Of a stretch of DNA of 64,000 bases, positions 16,007 to 25,657 are shown in pieces. The stretch lies in the NCBI RefSeq assembly GCF_900099925.1, contig NZ_FNDE01000015.1:1-64000 (forward strand). The letters are read 5' to 3'. The notes beneath the pieces were generated by a model that did not search any database, was not told the DNA's origin, and worked only from the letters and a program-made list of their open reading frames with translations. A program made the translations under genes and the position numbers. How positions within the stretch are numbered: position 1 is the first letter of the stretch; every line of letters starts with the position of its first letter. This DNA is from Aneurinibacillus thermoaerophilus. GTDB lineage: Bacteria > Bacillota > Bacilli > Aneurinibacillales > Aneurinibacillaceae.

Positions 16007-18652
16007 TTATTTCCATCCATCAAAGTAATCCAATTCCGAGAGGTCGTTTTCAAAGGCGAAAAATTTCTTCTTGCCTAAATAAAGTTGTTCATTTTGTCTT
16101 GCAACGGGAACGACATGAAAGCCCCAATTGTCTTTGTCAGCAAACACAAAAAATTTCACTTCTCCATTTACAATGGAATCCGTATCGTCCTGAGGTATAT
16201 TTCCACCATATTTCTCGGCGATGTTCCGGTACAATACAGGCTTATAGTTTTCAGCACAATTTATGTATACATACTTGTGCCGTATACTTCCCTCGTTTCC
16301 TTTTAAGTAGAATTCGATCTCTGTAACCCCAATCGGCCTGGATATGGATCCCTGAACCTGGCTCAGTCTTTCCTGGTTTCTGATCAACACTTTCTCCTGC
16401 CGATTATGTGTAAATGCAGTTAACGAATAAGGAACTACCGGGGCATGATTTGTGATGCTGGCCTCGATATATCCCGCTTTTTGGGCATTGAGATATCGCA
16501 AGGCTCCTCTCAAGCAGGATAACTTTAAGTCCGGCACCTTTCCCGTATCTTCTGATTTCTGTCTGAATTCGATACTCCTTCCTGGGACAAATTCCTTTAA
16601 CGCTTCTCGGAAAACGTCAATTCTGCATGACTGACCTGTGAGTTTTATGATTGAATATTCCTGAAGCCTTCCCTCCTGGTAAAAGTCTTCGAGAAACTTA
16701 CGAACGATTTCATAAATATCCGCTTTAATAAGCTGATTAATCTCTTTTATATTAAAGACTACATCTGGAACATCATACACATCCTTACATCGTCCATTTT
16801 CCCACACTGATAAGAACCAGCGATCCACTGCTGTGATTTTAAGGTCATTTTCGCGATAGTTCTTAGTTTCAGAATAAAACCGGTTTCTCAAAATACCGGT
16901 TTTCCGAAAAAATTCTTTTTTCATATCCTCTGCAATTTCCCACAAAAAATAAAAATTATTTCTTACCCTCTGATATTCATCTAATGTTCTGTTCTCATAC
17001 TCCTTAAATCGGGTCGGAATTATTTTTTCCGCTGCACGGTAGTAAGCTTCAAATTTCTCATATACTGATCGAACCCCAAACTCATCTACATGCCGAAAAA
17101 TATCCGTTCCAGGAATATCAATTAAGCTGTCGATATCAATTGCGCTCTTTCCATTACTGTAATAGTCTGCAAATACGATCTTCATAAATTGTAAAATCCG
17201 ATAGGTGATGTTATTTCCTCCGAAATTCGTATCCCCGTTTTCATAGTTTGTATGAATATCAATTTTATAAGAGATGTGCCCATCTTCAATTCGAAACAAG
17301 CAGGAGGAAAGATCAGTGGTACCCCCACCACAATCAATGACAAGAGCTTTGTATTCTTCTCCATCTATAAAATTATTTTTCTCTATCTGATCAGCGATCG
17401 TATTAAAAAGCACCGCCATGCCTTCATCCAGTGCATTTTCGGATTCAATGTGATACTCCGGCAATATTTCAGTAAACATCTCGATAAACTGTGTTTTTAA
17501 TTTTACCGGGCTGGATATATGTAGATTTTTAAAACGGCACTTAAACTGGTGCTCTGCCATCTTTATCACATACATGATATACGCTCTTAGAATATCGCTT
17601 CTTTTCACTTGCGCTGTGTTTCCCTGACCATCCATTACTTCCTCTATCTTCGTATAGCTGTTTACCCATCTCTTGATCCCATGAAATGCTGTAGCATGAC
17701 CGCTGTATCCGTTCTTTTTCATATATTTCAGTGCTTCATAGCCGAAATTATACTTGATGTCTTGAGGGTCGGAGCAATCTATCACACTCACTACTGTCGG
17801 TAGAAGCTCTATCCATTCCTCCTTGGAAGTCGTATCAGGAAACATAACAAAATTAATGCTATTCAACCTTATCCTTCCATTTAACAAATCATTACTGCAA
17901 GGAGAAGATATATATCCGTTATCAAGAAAAGCTCCGGCTGTTGTGTTGGAAGTTCCAAAATCTATCGCCAGCGCTGTCTCTGTTTCCTCAAGCTCTCTAA
18001 TCTCCAAATCTGCAATCGGTATCTTATAGTAGTGTAAGTTTGTAGGAGGAAGGGGTCTGTCCTCATAGTAGGTTTTATAAATATATTCTGAATCTTGCTT
18101 TCTAAAAAACAAAAAGCTGTAATTTCTGTTTCCGGTTCTTCTTATTTCAACTTCTTTTTCCGTAGACAGGTAATAATCCCCAACATCGTCTTTTACGAGA
18201 TTGAGAATCGCACACAATTCGAGAGCATCATTCACAAGCAGTACATTAGATTCAACAATGTCATGTCCAACCTCCACACGATATTGATCCAGCTTGTCTA
18301 CCTTTAACCCAGTATATATGGTCATTTTCGCTGGAATTTTTATATTTCCGTTATCCGACAGCGGTGTATTCAAATATTTTTTAAGGGCGGACTCTATTCT
18401 TTCAAACCCGTCTTTTTTAAAGCTCTTTATCAACAAGCTTTCTTCGGCACTTCTAAACTTTAAGATAGTATCAATTAGACTCTCCCTGTCTAACGTATTG
18501 ATCAATCCTTTGACTAACTTTTCCTTGTAACATATGTTTCTCAGTTGAAATGTCGTCATCTCCAACAGTTCATCCCGTGTGTACCTTACTGCATTTCGTT
18601 CCCCTTCTCGGCTATTTTTATTTATATACAGCCTGTATGAATATGTGTTCAT
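16007..18652 (-). CDS. Hsp70/DnaK-like ATPase with N-terminal SAP-like and unique domain
   Basis: An 881-residue protein. Residues about 24-70 form a helix-extension-helix (DELLEMTTFQLRNIC) like SAP/Rho-N domains, followed by an unknown 150-residue region. The actin/Hsp70 ATPase fold begins near 226: phosphate-1 LAIDFGTSNTTAG (228-240), phosphate-2 LVIDCGGGTTDLSS (437-450), and the adenosine motif IIKLTGQSCRIDVFREAL. There is no clear substrate-binding domain of the DnaK kind; the last 150 residues are beta-rich. It is not housekeeping DnaK. In this locus it could drive assembly or recycling of the machine, perhaps with the J protein at 24415. GGGAGG precedes its ATG. Confidence 0.85.
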   Translation of the reverse strand: MNTYSYRLYINKNSREGERNAVRYTRDELLEMTTFQLRNICYKEKLVKGLINTLDRESLIDTILKFRSAEESLLIKSFKKDGFERIESALKKYLNTPLSDNGNIKIPAKMTIYTGLKVDKLDQYRVEVGHDIVESNVLLVNDALELCAILNLVKDDVGDYYLSTEKEVEIRRTGNRNYSFLFFRKQDSEYIYKTYYEDRPLPPTNLHYYKIPIADLEIRELEETETALAIDFGTSNTTAGAFLDNGYISSPCSNDLLNGRIRLNSINFVMFPDTTSKEEWIELLPTVVSVIDCSDPQDIKYNFGYEALKYMKKNGYSGHATAFHGIKRWVNSYTKIEEVMDGQGNTAQVKRSDILRAYIMYVIKMAEHQFKCRFKNLHISSPVKLKTQFIEMFTEILPEYHIESENALDEGMAVLFNTIADQIEKNNFIDGEEYKALVIDCGGGTTDLSSCLFRIEDGHISYKIDIHTNYENGDTNFGGNNITYRILQFMKIVFADYYSNGKSAIDIDSLIDIPGTDIFRHVDEFGVRSVYEKFEAYYRAAEKIIPTRFKEYENRTLDEYQRVRNNFYFLWEIAEDMKKEFFRKTGILRNRFYSETKNYRENDLKITAVDRWFLSVWENGRCKDVYDVPDVVFNIKEINQLIKADIYEIVRKFLEDFYQEGRLQEYSIIKLTGQSCRIDVFREALKEFVPGRSIEFRQKSEDTGKVPDLKLSCLRGALRYLNAQKAGYIEASITNHAPVVPYSLTAFTHNRQEKVLIRNQERLSQVQGSISRPIGVTEIEFYLKGNEGSIRHKYVYINCAENYKPVLYRNIAEKYGGNIPQDDTDSIVNGEVKFFVFADKDNWGFHVVPVARQNEQLYLGKKKFFAFENDLSELDYFDGWK

Positions 18653-18679
18653 AGCAACCTGCCTCCCTTGCCTGCCTAA

Positions 18680-19369
18680 TTAGTAGAGCGCAATGTTGTC
18701 CATTCGCATGGTTTCCGCGACACCGATAATACCAAAGTGGTTTTTCCAGTAAATTTCCGTATGAAAACGCACAGGGAGAAAAATTTCTTGAATAAGCTCA
18801 AGCTTTGCTTGAGTTGTCTCATTTTCTTCCTGACCGATGTAAATAAGCAACTCATCCTTTTCTTCACAATTTGCGTAAATGATGCAACTCTTAAATATTT
18901 TTCGCATCGTATCTCTAAACAGATATAACGCCTCGCCTGTTTCATATAGCCGCAAAATATTATGAGCGAGCACTTCCCTTTCTTCTCTATTAAATCGTCT
19001 TATTTTTTCTCTAACACTGTTTCCGAGAAGACCCCTTTCAATATCCCTGAGTACAAACTTGATATAATACTCCCGCTTGTTCATCCCCTGTATAAGATCA
19101 ATATCCGCTAAAAAGTGAATAATGATATCAAACAAAGTGTCCCTTAACTCTATATCATCGTTGTTATTGGCATCGAACAGATCGCGGAAAATGTCGTAAA
19201 ATCTATAGTAAGGATTGATTTCTACCTTTTGTTCAATAACCCGCGTATTAATCAATTCATTGCTTAGCTCCATATAGGGCGAATACACTTTAGCAGGAAC
19301 GAAACGGATATACTGTTTCTCGATGCCAGACTGTTCCGCCTTTATGATTAAGTCCCATATGTAATTCAA
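18680..19369 (-). CDS. Unknown protein, possible baseplate component
   Basis: A 229-residue protein starting at a TTG that overlaps the upstream stop as TTGA, with GAAGGAG upstream. It is mostly helical (NPYYRFYDIFRDLFD; LRDTLFDIIIHFLADIDLIQ) and ends in a beta-like segment with conserved-looking LPVRFHTEIYWKNHFGIIGV. I do not recognise the family. Tight coupling to the gene before it argues for a stoichiometric partner in the same complex. TssG/TssF-like baseplate roles are possible but unproven. Confidence 0.4.
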   Translation of the reverse strand: MNYIWDLIIKAEQSGIEKQYIRFVPAKVYSPYMELSNELINTRVIEQKVEINPYYRFYDIFRDLFDANNNDDIELRDTLFDIIIHFLADIDLIQGMNKREYYIKFVLRDIERGLLGNSVREKIRRFNREEREVLAHNILRLYETGEALYLFRDTMRKIFKSCIIYANCEEKDELLIYIGQEENETTQAKLELIQEIFLPVRFHTEIYWKNHFGIIGVAETMRMDNIALY

Positions 19370-20649
19370 GATAACGCTCCTTCACATTTGTATTCCGGAA
19401 AATACAGTTGTACCTCTGATACTAGAAAGCTCATAAGATCATAGAGGATAAAGCTGCTGCTTTCGCGTGCCTTGAATCGAAGCCGCATAATTTTTTTATC
19501 GCTTTCAACTCCCATATTATCGTTTATGAATCGGTTCATCCCGTAGGTTTGTTCCATTCCATGCGCCCGTTTGCTAATTTCTATATGCTTTAATTCAAGG
19601 TACCTGGAGACTTCAAACGAGTTTATGATCCTCACAATTTCCCCTTTCGCTCTGACGCTCACTGCTTGCTTCCGGGCAAATCCGCTAACGAAGCTGTTTT
19701 CTCGCTTGTTTGATACCAGCTCGTATTCTATCCTGCCGATGTTTGTTTCTACAGGTTGTGTGATTTTAAGCACATTCCATACCTCTGATTTTTCCCTAGG
19801 TGACACAATAATAAGCTCCTCTGGCGTTCGTTTGATGTAGCGTATTATCTCCTCGTTCCCCTCCACAAGGTAACCATGTTTTGTGCCCATTTTTCGCAGT
19901 GATAACACATGTTCGAAATTTACCTTGTCAGTAGCCGGAACTGGAAAGCCGATGTTTTTTAAAGGCAGCCTTTCTATATTCCATAAAGGGATCATATCGA
20001 GTTTTTTATATTTTTCATATTCTTCCAGATCGATTGTTATTTCCAGTATTTCTTCCTCTTCCTTTAGCGTTCCCTCACATCCCACCAACATGACATCAAA
20101 AAATTTATTCGCGTACGGATGGTTTATAGTTCTCCAATGAATTCCATTTATCAAGAAAATATTGTATAATTTCTCTATTTCGTGCATATAAGCTTCGTTC
20201 TGTTGAAGACGTACCTCGATCCTATAACGTCCTCCTGTGGTGATTATCTCTCCTGAAAATATTCTCTGGCTATCTATAAGTTTTTTTATTTTCATGAAGT
20301 TGCACTGTAAAAATATCGTCAGTAGACGAACCTCTTCCTTTCGATCTACTTTGCATGCCAAACTCTTCATATCATAAGTCTTCTCTTCTACATCTTCAGG
20401 TATCATCGGGTATAGAAATTCATGGACTGGATCCAATTTATCTCTAGAGCATACTGTCACATAAACATCATATTTCTCCTCGCTATCTCTCACCTCGTTA
20501 AAGACCCGTTCCTCCAACTTCCTGTTCATTTCTTCCTGATATTCCACCAGATTTAAAAAAACCCCTGTGATAATATTTTTCAGCAATCTACGTTGCTCAA
20601 GGTCTTCCATCTTACTTAACCTTTCCATTACAATGTCTTTCATGACCAT
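19366..20649 (-). CDS. Unknown protein, possible baseplate component
   Basis: A 427-residue protein with no recognised domain, beginning one base after the previous gene's stop. It has a helical start (ERLSKMEDLEQRRLLKN), a basic-acidic middle, and a beta-rich centre with LPLKNIGFPVPATDKVNFEH. The pattern of long beta stretches plus a position between the phosphatase and Hsp70 genes suggests a structural role. TssF-like proteins are similar in size, but no signature was found. Confidence 0.4.
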   Translation of the reverse strand: MVMKDIVMERLSKMEDLEQRRLLKNIITGVFLNLVEYQEEMNRKLEERVFNEVRDSEEKYDVYVTVCSRDKLDPVHEFLYPMIPEDVEEKTYDMKSLACKVDRKEEVRLLTIFLQCNFMKIKKLIDSQRIFSGEIITTGGRYRIEVRLQQNEAYMHEIEKLYNIFLINGIHWRTINHPYANKFFDVMLVGCEGTLKEEEEILEITIDLEEYEKYKKLDMIPLWNIERLPLKNIGFPVPATDKVNFEHVLSLRKMGTKHGYLVEGNEEIIRYIKRTPEELIIVSPREKSEVWNVLKITQPVETNIGRIEYELVSNKRENSFVSGFARKQAVSVRAKGEIVRIINSFEVSRYLELKHIEISKRAHGMEQTYGMNRFINDNMGVESDKKIMRLRFKARESSSFILYDLMSFLVSEVQLYFPEYKCEGALS

Positions 20650-22296
20650 TTACTTGATTCCTCCCGCTTTATTAGGTACTGCATCCGCTTCTCCCATGTC
20701 ATTATTGAGTGCTTGGCCATTAGGAGTAGCATCTGAACCCGCTAAGCCGGCCTTTGGAATCGGATTTAGCTTTTCCTCGGCTTTCATTATCTTCCGTTCT
20801 ATGCTTAGAACTTTTTCGAGCATGTCAATCTCCTGATAAACCTCCTGGGCCATAGTATAGGACTCAATGGCTTTCTCAAAATCCTGTGAGGAATAGCTCT
20901 TATCCCCTTTTTTTTCTAACTTTTCGCCATCCAGCTGCTTTTTTTCCTTTTCCAGATTGGATATTTTTTCCTCAACTTCATCCAATTTTGCTTTTATCTC
21001 TTTTTCCCCATTAGCAAAGGAAACTGCAATTGCCGCTTTCCTTGCTTTTTGATATGTATTCTTTGCTCCTTGGTAATCTTGTCTTTCAAATTTCATATCC
21101 CCATCTTTCTTCAAATTTAAGACTTGGATAAAAGATTGAGATTTATGTATTTTCTCCTCTAATTCTTTCATGTTAAAATCTTTACGACCTTGCATTTCTT
21201 TTTGCGCCTTCTCATACTTGCTTACCGCTTTCGCGTAATCGCCTTCCTTAAAGGAAGCGTCCCCATCTGTGATAAGCTGTGTTATCCTTTGTTTCTTACC
21301 GAGCAACTGAGCATGTATCTTATCTTTAATCTTTATAGCTGCATTCCGTGCTTCGCTGTATTCTTTTAAGGCTTTCGCATAATCCCCGTCCTGCACGAAA
21401 ATATCCCCATTTTTCTCATGCTCGAACATACTGGCAACTGCTTCTGCTTTTTTCTTCGTGTTCTGTATCTTATATACGATCGCTCCTCCCCCAACTAATG
21501 CAAGAAGCAACAGTGCTAATGAGATTCTTTTTATTACTCTTATTTTTTTTGTGGGATCTTCTTGATAGGTCTTGTTTACAAAAATTGCGACTGCGGTATA
21601 ATTATTTACTATCTTTTTCTGTTTACTCAAAAGAACGTCTTCCAGAATGTCAACCAATTCCGAAGGTTCTTTTACCTCTTCCATTGCATCCAGCATTTCG
21701 ATGCCACTTACCCCCTCCCATAACCCGGAGGTACACAGCACCATCACATCTCCGTCTATCAATTGATACTTTTTCGATACAAAAGGTTCAAAATCATGGG
21801 GTTTTCCCATATAGTTCAGCAGGTTGTTTCTTTCTTCATGCTCTTCAATTTCATCTTCCGGTATCTTCTCTTCATCTGCCATCATTTGCGCAAGACTCTG
21901 ATCCTTGCTTTTAAAATTGAGTCTCCCGTTCCTAAAATGGTACAGCCTCGTGTTGCCTGCAACGGCCCAAATCATTTTTGAATAATCCGTTACTACCATT
22001 AGCAGACTCGCTTTAAGCCTTACCCTTCTGCTCTCATCTTGCAACAATCTGTGAGCTTCCTGTATGTATTTTTTTATTCTCATTCTGGACATCGTAGGAT
22101 TATTCATAAAATTCCCCAATATGCTTTTGACTGCCATTTCAGCACTTTCTACTTCCCTATCCGAATCGAGTCCGTGTGCTATCACCCAGCAGGCCATATC
22201 GTCAAGTTCCGTAAATGCAAAATAGTCTTTGTTATTTATGAAAGTACCTGCTTCAGATAGGAATGCTGTTTTAAACTCGCTGTTGTCCTTTCTCAT
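20650..22296 (-). CDS. PP2C-like pseudophosphatase with TM helix and TPR-like repeats
   Basis: A 548-residue membrane protein. Residues 1-240 have the PP2C fold, but all three metal-site landmarks are altered: AHG near 40-42 instead of ADG, TSG near 189-191 instead of SDG, and NN near 231-232 instead of DN. A single TM helix follows (about 258-276, ISLALLLLALVGGGAIVYKI). Then come at least four TPR-like repeats of the form GD..F...DYA.A...Y..A (about 297-330, 344-378, 400-435, 470-500). The tail is Gly/Ala/Asn-rich. It likely binds phosphoproteins or regulates the active PP2C next door, and may anchor the machine at the membrane. Confidence 0.75.
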   Translation of the reverse strand: MRKDNSEFKTAFLSEAGTFINNKDYFAFTELDDMACWVIAHGLDSDREVESAEMAVKSILGNFMNNPTMSRMRIKKYIQEAHRLLQDESRRVRLKASLLMVVTDYSKMIWAVAGNTRLYHFRNGRLNFKSKDQSLAQMMADEEKIPEDEIEEHEERNNLLNYMGKPHDFEPFVSKKYQLIDGDVMVLCTSGLWEGVSGIEMLDAMEEVKEPSELVDILEDVLLSKQKKIVNNYTAVAIFVNKTYQEDPTKKIRVIKRISLALLLLALVGGGAIVYKIQNTKKKAEAVASMFEHEKNGDIFVQDGDYAKALKEYSEARNAAIKIKDKIHAQLLGKKQRITQLITDGDASFKEGDYAKAVSKYEKAQKEMQGRKDFNMKELEEKIHKSQSFIQVLNLKKDGDMKFERQDYQGAKNTYQKARKAAIAVSFANGEKEIKAKLDEVEEKISNLEKEKKQLDGEKLEKKGDKSYSSQDFEKAIESYTMAQEVYQEIDMLEKVLSIERKIMKAEEKLNPIPKAGLAGSDATPNGQALNNDMGEADAVPNKAGGIK

Positions 22297-22349
22297 TCGT
22301 ACACTCCACTCCTCCTTTTCATTCAGAATTTTATCTGCAACCCCGAATT

Positions 22350-23201
22350 CTACCAGCCATTTTCTAGTATGATAACTGTTGCATTATCCTGGTTCCTCAG
22401 TCTTTTATATTCCACAGCTTCAATTATTTCCTGAGCAGCATCATAAGGAGAAATGTTCTTGGAAAGAATTTTTTCTAATTCTATTTCTGTTACACTGTTG
22501 TAAACCCCATCACTGCACAAAATCACCTTATCACCTTTATGTAATGGAATAGGTGCTTTACAAATTTCTATATTCTTAAAACCTTCATAGCCCAAGTAAT
22601 TAATTAATCTCTTTCTCATCGGATGATCCAGTACATCATCTTTTGTAACTTCTCCCGCAAGATAGCGCTCCTCCAGCAAAGACTCCAAAATATGCTTTTG
22701 ATTTATATTGATAAACTCACCATCTCTAAAAATCATGATGATGCTATCTCCTACAGCTCCCCAGTAAAGGTAGCCATCGGATATGACAGCAGCAACGAGT
22801 GTTGTTCCCCCCCTTGTTCCTTTGAAGTTCCGCAGAATCTCTGTATTGCTCAAACGGGAAGCTTTCGTAAAAAAAAGGGGGATGTTTTTTGTATTATTTA
22901 ATTTTAAAAACTCCTGTATAAATGTAGTCACAGCAATGGTGCTTGCTACCCTTCCATTTGCAAGCCCACTGATTCCATCAGCCAGTACTGCTATCGTTCC
23001 GTTCGCGGTCGTTGCCGTCGAGAAGTAATCATCCTGCTCCTCCCGCCTTCCTATGGTTTGCCCATTGCCAATCAGGATATTCGGCTTTGCATCCCTATTC
23101 AGCAAAAGCCGTCTTACATAAAATAAAAGAAGAAGAGATATGATAAATGCCAGTACTATCAGGTAAGGTAGCAATTGCTGTTCTTCCATGATGATCATCA
23201 T
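22350..23201 (-). CDS. PP2C-family Ser/Thr phosphatase with N-terminal TM helix
   Basis: A 283-residue protein. A hydrophobic segment LPYLIVLAFIISLLLLFYV lies near residues 9-27. The PP2C domain has all metal motifs: REEQDDY, VLADGISG, GGTTLVAAV, WGAVGDSIIMIFRDG, LCSDGVYN and QDNATVII. The ATG at 23201 overlaps the upstream stop as ATGA and is chosen over the longer start at 23228. It should remove phosphate from substrates of the kinase at 28806-29714. It corresponds by position and role to PppA of Pseudomonas T6SS. Confidence 0.88.
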   Translation of the reverse strand: MMIIMEEQQLLPYLIVLAFIISLLLLFYVRRLLLNRDAKPNILIGNGQTIGRREEQDDYFSTATTANGTIAVLADGISGLANGRVASTIAVTTFIQEFLKLNNTKNIPLFFTKASRLSNTEILRNFKGTRGGTTLVAAVISDGYLYWGAVGDSIIMIFRDGEFININQKHILESLLEERYLAGEVTKDDVLDHPMRKRLINYLGYEGFKNIEICKAPIPLHKGDKVILCSDGVYNSVTEIELEKILSKNISPYDAAQEIIEAVEYKRLRNQDNATVIILENGW

Positions 23202-23728
23202 TCCTTGCCCGCCGCATTGCTTTCCCATTCAAAATGAGAGCCACATAAAGGAATAAATATAAATTTACTTCTGCCCAGTTGTATCACATCATATGCGGTT
23301 AATTCTACAGGCGAATACACTGCTTCATTATTATGATAGGCAAGTCCTGACGCATCACCGGGCAACAGAAAAAAGTTCCTCTTTTTGGGGTCGTATACGA
23401 TAACAGCATGGTTACGCCTAGAGATCGTATTATCTCCGATAATTCGTATGTGCATTTCTTCAGATCTTCCAATAAAATTCTTTTCTGCCATAATCCTATA
23501 ATCCTGACCAATTTGAGGTCCTTCTATACATACTAACCACCCAGTTACAGGCTCGATTCCCTCTACTTCCCCCAAATATGGCATTGTCTTCTCATCTTCA
23601 CCCATTGCCACCATTTTTCTATTTTCACTCTTTAGGACTGGCTCTATCACAATGTTGCAATAAGGGCATGTGCTGCCGTGTTTTCTTGTACTAAACATAT
23701 GTCCATTTTTGCATCTTGCCAGACTCAT
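23198..23728 (-). CDS. Zinc-ribbon plus FHA-domain protein
   Basis: A 176-residue protein. The N-terminal CKNGHMFSTRK...CPYC is a small zinc knuckle. The FHA domain (about 85-155) shows KNFIGRSEEMHIRI and DNTISRRNHAVIVYD, with the GR, SRRNH and D positions that bind phosphothreonine. FHA proteins read the output of a Ser/Thr kinase, as Fha1 does in T6SS. It is translationally coupled to the phosphatase gene that follows. A GGAGGAATAAATGGT stretch gives the start. Confidence 0.85.
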   Translation of the reverse strand: MSLARCKNGHMFSTRKHGSTCPYCNIVIEPVLKSENRKMVAMGEDEKTMPYLGEVEGIEPVTGWLVCIEGPQIGQDYRIMAEKNFIGRSEEMHIRIIGDNTISRRNHAVIVYDPKKRNFFLLPGDASGLAYHNNEAVYSPVELTAYDVIQLGRSKFIFIPLCGSHFEWESNAAGKE

Positions 23729-23770
23729 ACCATTTATTCCTCCGTTTATTTTGAATCAAACGATGTATTC

Positions 23771-24361
23771 TTATTTGAACAATATCCGTGTGTTCGCTAT
23801 GTATATAATGTCACCTGAATCAATCCTATACGGTGTTTGATTCTCCAATCTTCTCTTTGTACTTTTGTTAGCTTTTTTTACTCCAATTCCATTTTTAGAA
23901 TCAATATCCTCAATGTACCAATTTCCTGCAGCATAGTTCAGCACAGCATGTTGTTTGCTGATCAGCGACGCATATTCAGCATCAGATAAATCGATGTCAA
24001 CCTCGTTTTGGCTTGAATTTTTACCAATTAGCAAAGAGGTTTCCCCCTGTATATACCATTCCTTTACACTTTCCCCCTCTTCATCCAAAAGAACAAGTCT
24101 TGTAATTCCTTTTTTTTCCTCATGTTGAACTGTAAAAACTCGGTATTTTTTTATCACATACCTTATCGTAACAATTAAAAGAAGAAGACTAACACCTATT
24201 TTTAAGCTGGTATTCATATTCAACCCATACACATATATAAGGGCAGCTACTGCTATTACTACAATCAAAATATCTACAATATTTATCCAGAAGGAGCTTT
24301 CCGTTTCATTTGAATTCCTTATGTATCGTTTAAAAAAATTCGCTACACCCCTCACATCCAT
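23771..24361 (-). CDS. Membrane FHA-domain protein
   Basis: A 196-residue protein with two TM helices near 24-46 (WINIVDILIVVIAVAALIYV) and 52-68 (SLKIGVSLLLLIVTIRYVI). A cytoplasmic FHA domain follows (about 105-196: SLLIGKNSSQNEVDIDL, SLISKQHAVL, WYIEDIDSKNGIGV). It would recruit a phosphorylated partner to the membrane, so it could be the membrane docking point for a device that has no TssJLM genes here. The ATG sits after GGGGGA. Confidence 0.85.
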   Translation of the reverse strand: MDVRGVANFFKRYIRNSNETESSFWINIVDILIVVIAVAALIYVYGLNMNTSLKIGVSLLLLIVTIRYVIKKYRVFTVQHEEKKGITRLVLLDEEGESVKEWYIQGETSLLIGKNSSQNEVDIDLSDAEYASLISKQHAVLNYAAGNWYIEDIDSKNGIGVKKANKSTKRRLENQTPYRIDSGDIIYIANTRILFK

Positions 24362-24414
24362 TCCCCCGTTTGATAATTAATGCTAACTTTAAAGTAATCA
24401 AATTTAAATGATGA

Positions 24415-24876
24415 TTATTTTTTGTTTACTCGGAAATACCTTTCAAAAAATTTTGTTATATTAATAGAATGTTTATTTGTATTTTTTATACTCTTATTTT
24501 TCAATGTCATTTCCTTAGTTTTTGGGTTAAAACCAAAAAAACGTTCAAAATTTTTTTCCATATCCTTTATATCAAACCACTGATCCCCTCCATGTTCTCG
24601 GTGAACTTCTGCTTTTTTATCAGAGTCTTGTTTTCCATTCGATTTTTCTTCCTTTACACCGTTCATTTTGGCATCATAGGTCTTTCTTAATGACTCGTCA
24701 TACAGAATACGATATGCTTCATTAATTTCTTTAAAGAGTTTCTCGGACTCACTACTTCCAGAATTCACATCAGGATGATATCGCTTCGCCAGTTTTCTAT
24801 ACGCCTTTTTTATTTCCTCCCGGGAAGCATTTCTTTCAATCCCTAGTATTTCGTAATAATTTTTCATTTTCTTCAT
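24415..24876 (-). CDS. J-domain protein (DnaJ-like, short)
   Basis: A 153-residue protein whose first 65 residues are a J domain: [29 protein letters not shown] with the HPD motif, and [13 protein letters not shown]. It has no G/F region, zinc finger or CTD domains. The C-terminus is basic and may contact a partner. It lies in the same locus as the Hsp70-like ATPase and is the natural activator of it. Confidence 0.88.
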   Translation of the reverse strand: MKKMKNYYEILGIERNASREEIKKAYRKLAKRYHPDVNSGSSESEKLFKEINEAYRILYDESLRKTYDAKMNGVKEEKSNGKQDSDKKAEVHREHGGDQWFDIKDMEKNFERFFGFNPKTKEMTLKNKSIKNTNKHSINITKFFERYFRVNKK

Positions 24877-25046
24877 CCTTGCTACCCTTTTTTACCAACC
24901 ATACTTTTCAAAGGAATTCCCAGGTGTATTTTCCTCTATTAGAAAAGTTTACTTTTATGGTTAGAGGTGTGCTTTTAAAAACACACCTCTAACATTTTCG
25001 CTGCTATTTCCTGGAAATTTGATATCCTTAAAAGCACATCATATAA

Positions 25047-25472
25047 TTAAACGCTATATCCACCTTCAATTGTTGTTTTCTCCGTCTTATCTTTTTTCTG
25101 CTTAATTAAAAGATTAAATACACCTACACCTTCTGTATCTCCAAATCTTTCAGAATAATCTACCACAAATGCATTAGGGAAATGAATTTTCCGCACAACC
25201 TGGTCTGCAGCGATTACTTCCAAAGTAACCTTTCTGTAACAATCAGCCTTTTCAGCCGGTATCAGAGACCACAGTGCTAGCTTCATCGTGTCATCAGCAT
25301 TATCTCCATCTGTCGCTGTGATGATTTTTCCTGTTATCTGGAGAGTAGCGCCTACATCTGTAGACCTTGCATTCGAATCATTGGGAGTATCTGTCTCATA
25401 AGTTACAGTCATGATGTTATCCATACCTAGTTCAATTGTTTCGGCTCCCTCTACTCTGAGTTTAAATCCCAT
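25047..25472 (-). CDS. Hcp/tail-tube-like protein
   Basis: A 141-residue beta-rich protein: MGFKLRVEGAETIELGM, then VTYETDTPNDSNARSTDVGA, a central WSLIPAEKADCYRKVTLEV, and a C-terminal FVVDYSERFGDTEGVGVFNL followed by IKQKKD. Size, all-beta make-up and position beside a sheath-like gene fit the tube subunit of contractile machines. The ATG at 25472 (GAGGAGG upstream) is preferred over an upstream in-frame start. It is separated from the sheath gene by about 185 bases. Family identity is inferred from pattern and context rather than a certain signature. Confidence 0.6.
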   Translation of the reverse strand: MGFKLRVEGAETIELGMDNIMTVTYETDTPNDSNARSTDVGATLQITGKIITATDGDNADDTMKLALWSLIPAEKADCYRKVTLEVIAADQVVRKIHFPNAFVVDYSERFGDTEGVGVFNLLIKQKKDKTEKTTIEGGYSV

Positions 25473-25657
25473 CGAAGTAACCTCCTCATTATTAAATATT
25501 GCTCTCGAAAACTTGATGTGCTTTCGAGGTTTATGTTTAAAGGTGTACTTTTGAAAACACACCTCTAACATCCTTATTATTTTCCTAAATAAATACTTCA
25601 TCTGGATTCTCTACAAGTTCGTTAACAAAATCGCTTTATGAATATAGCACCAGCTTT

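Noticed and set aside
18676-18945. 89-residue minus-strand frame overlapping the 18680-19369 gene
   Set aside because: Alternative frame of the real gene; its residues have no coherent pattern and no ribosome site.
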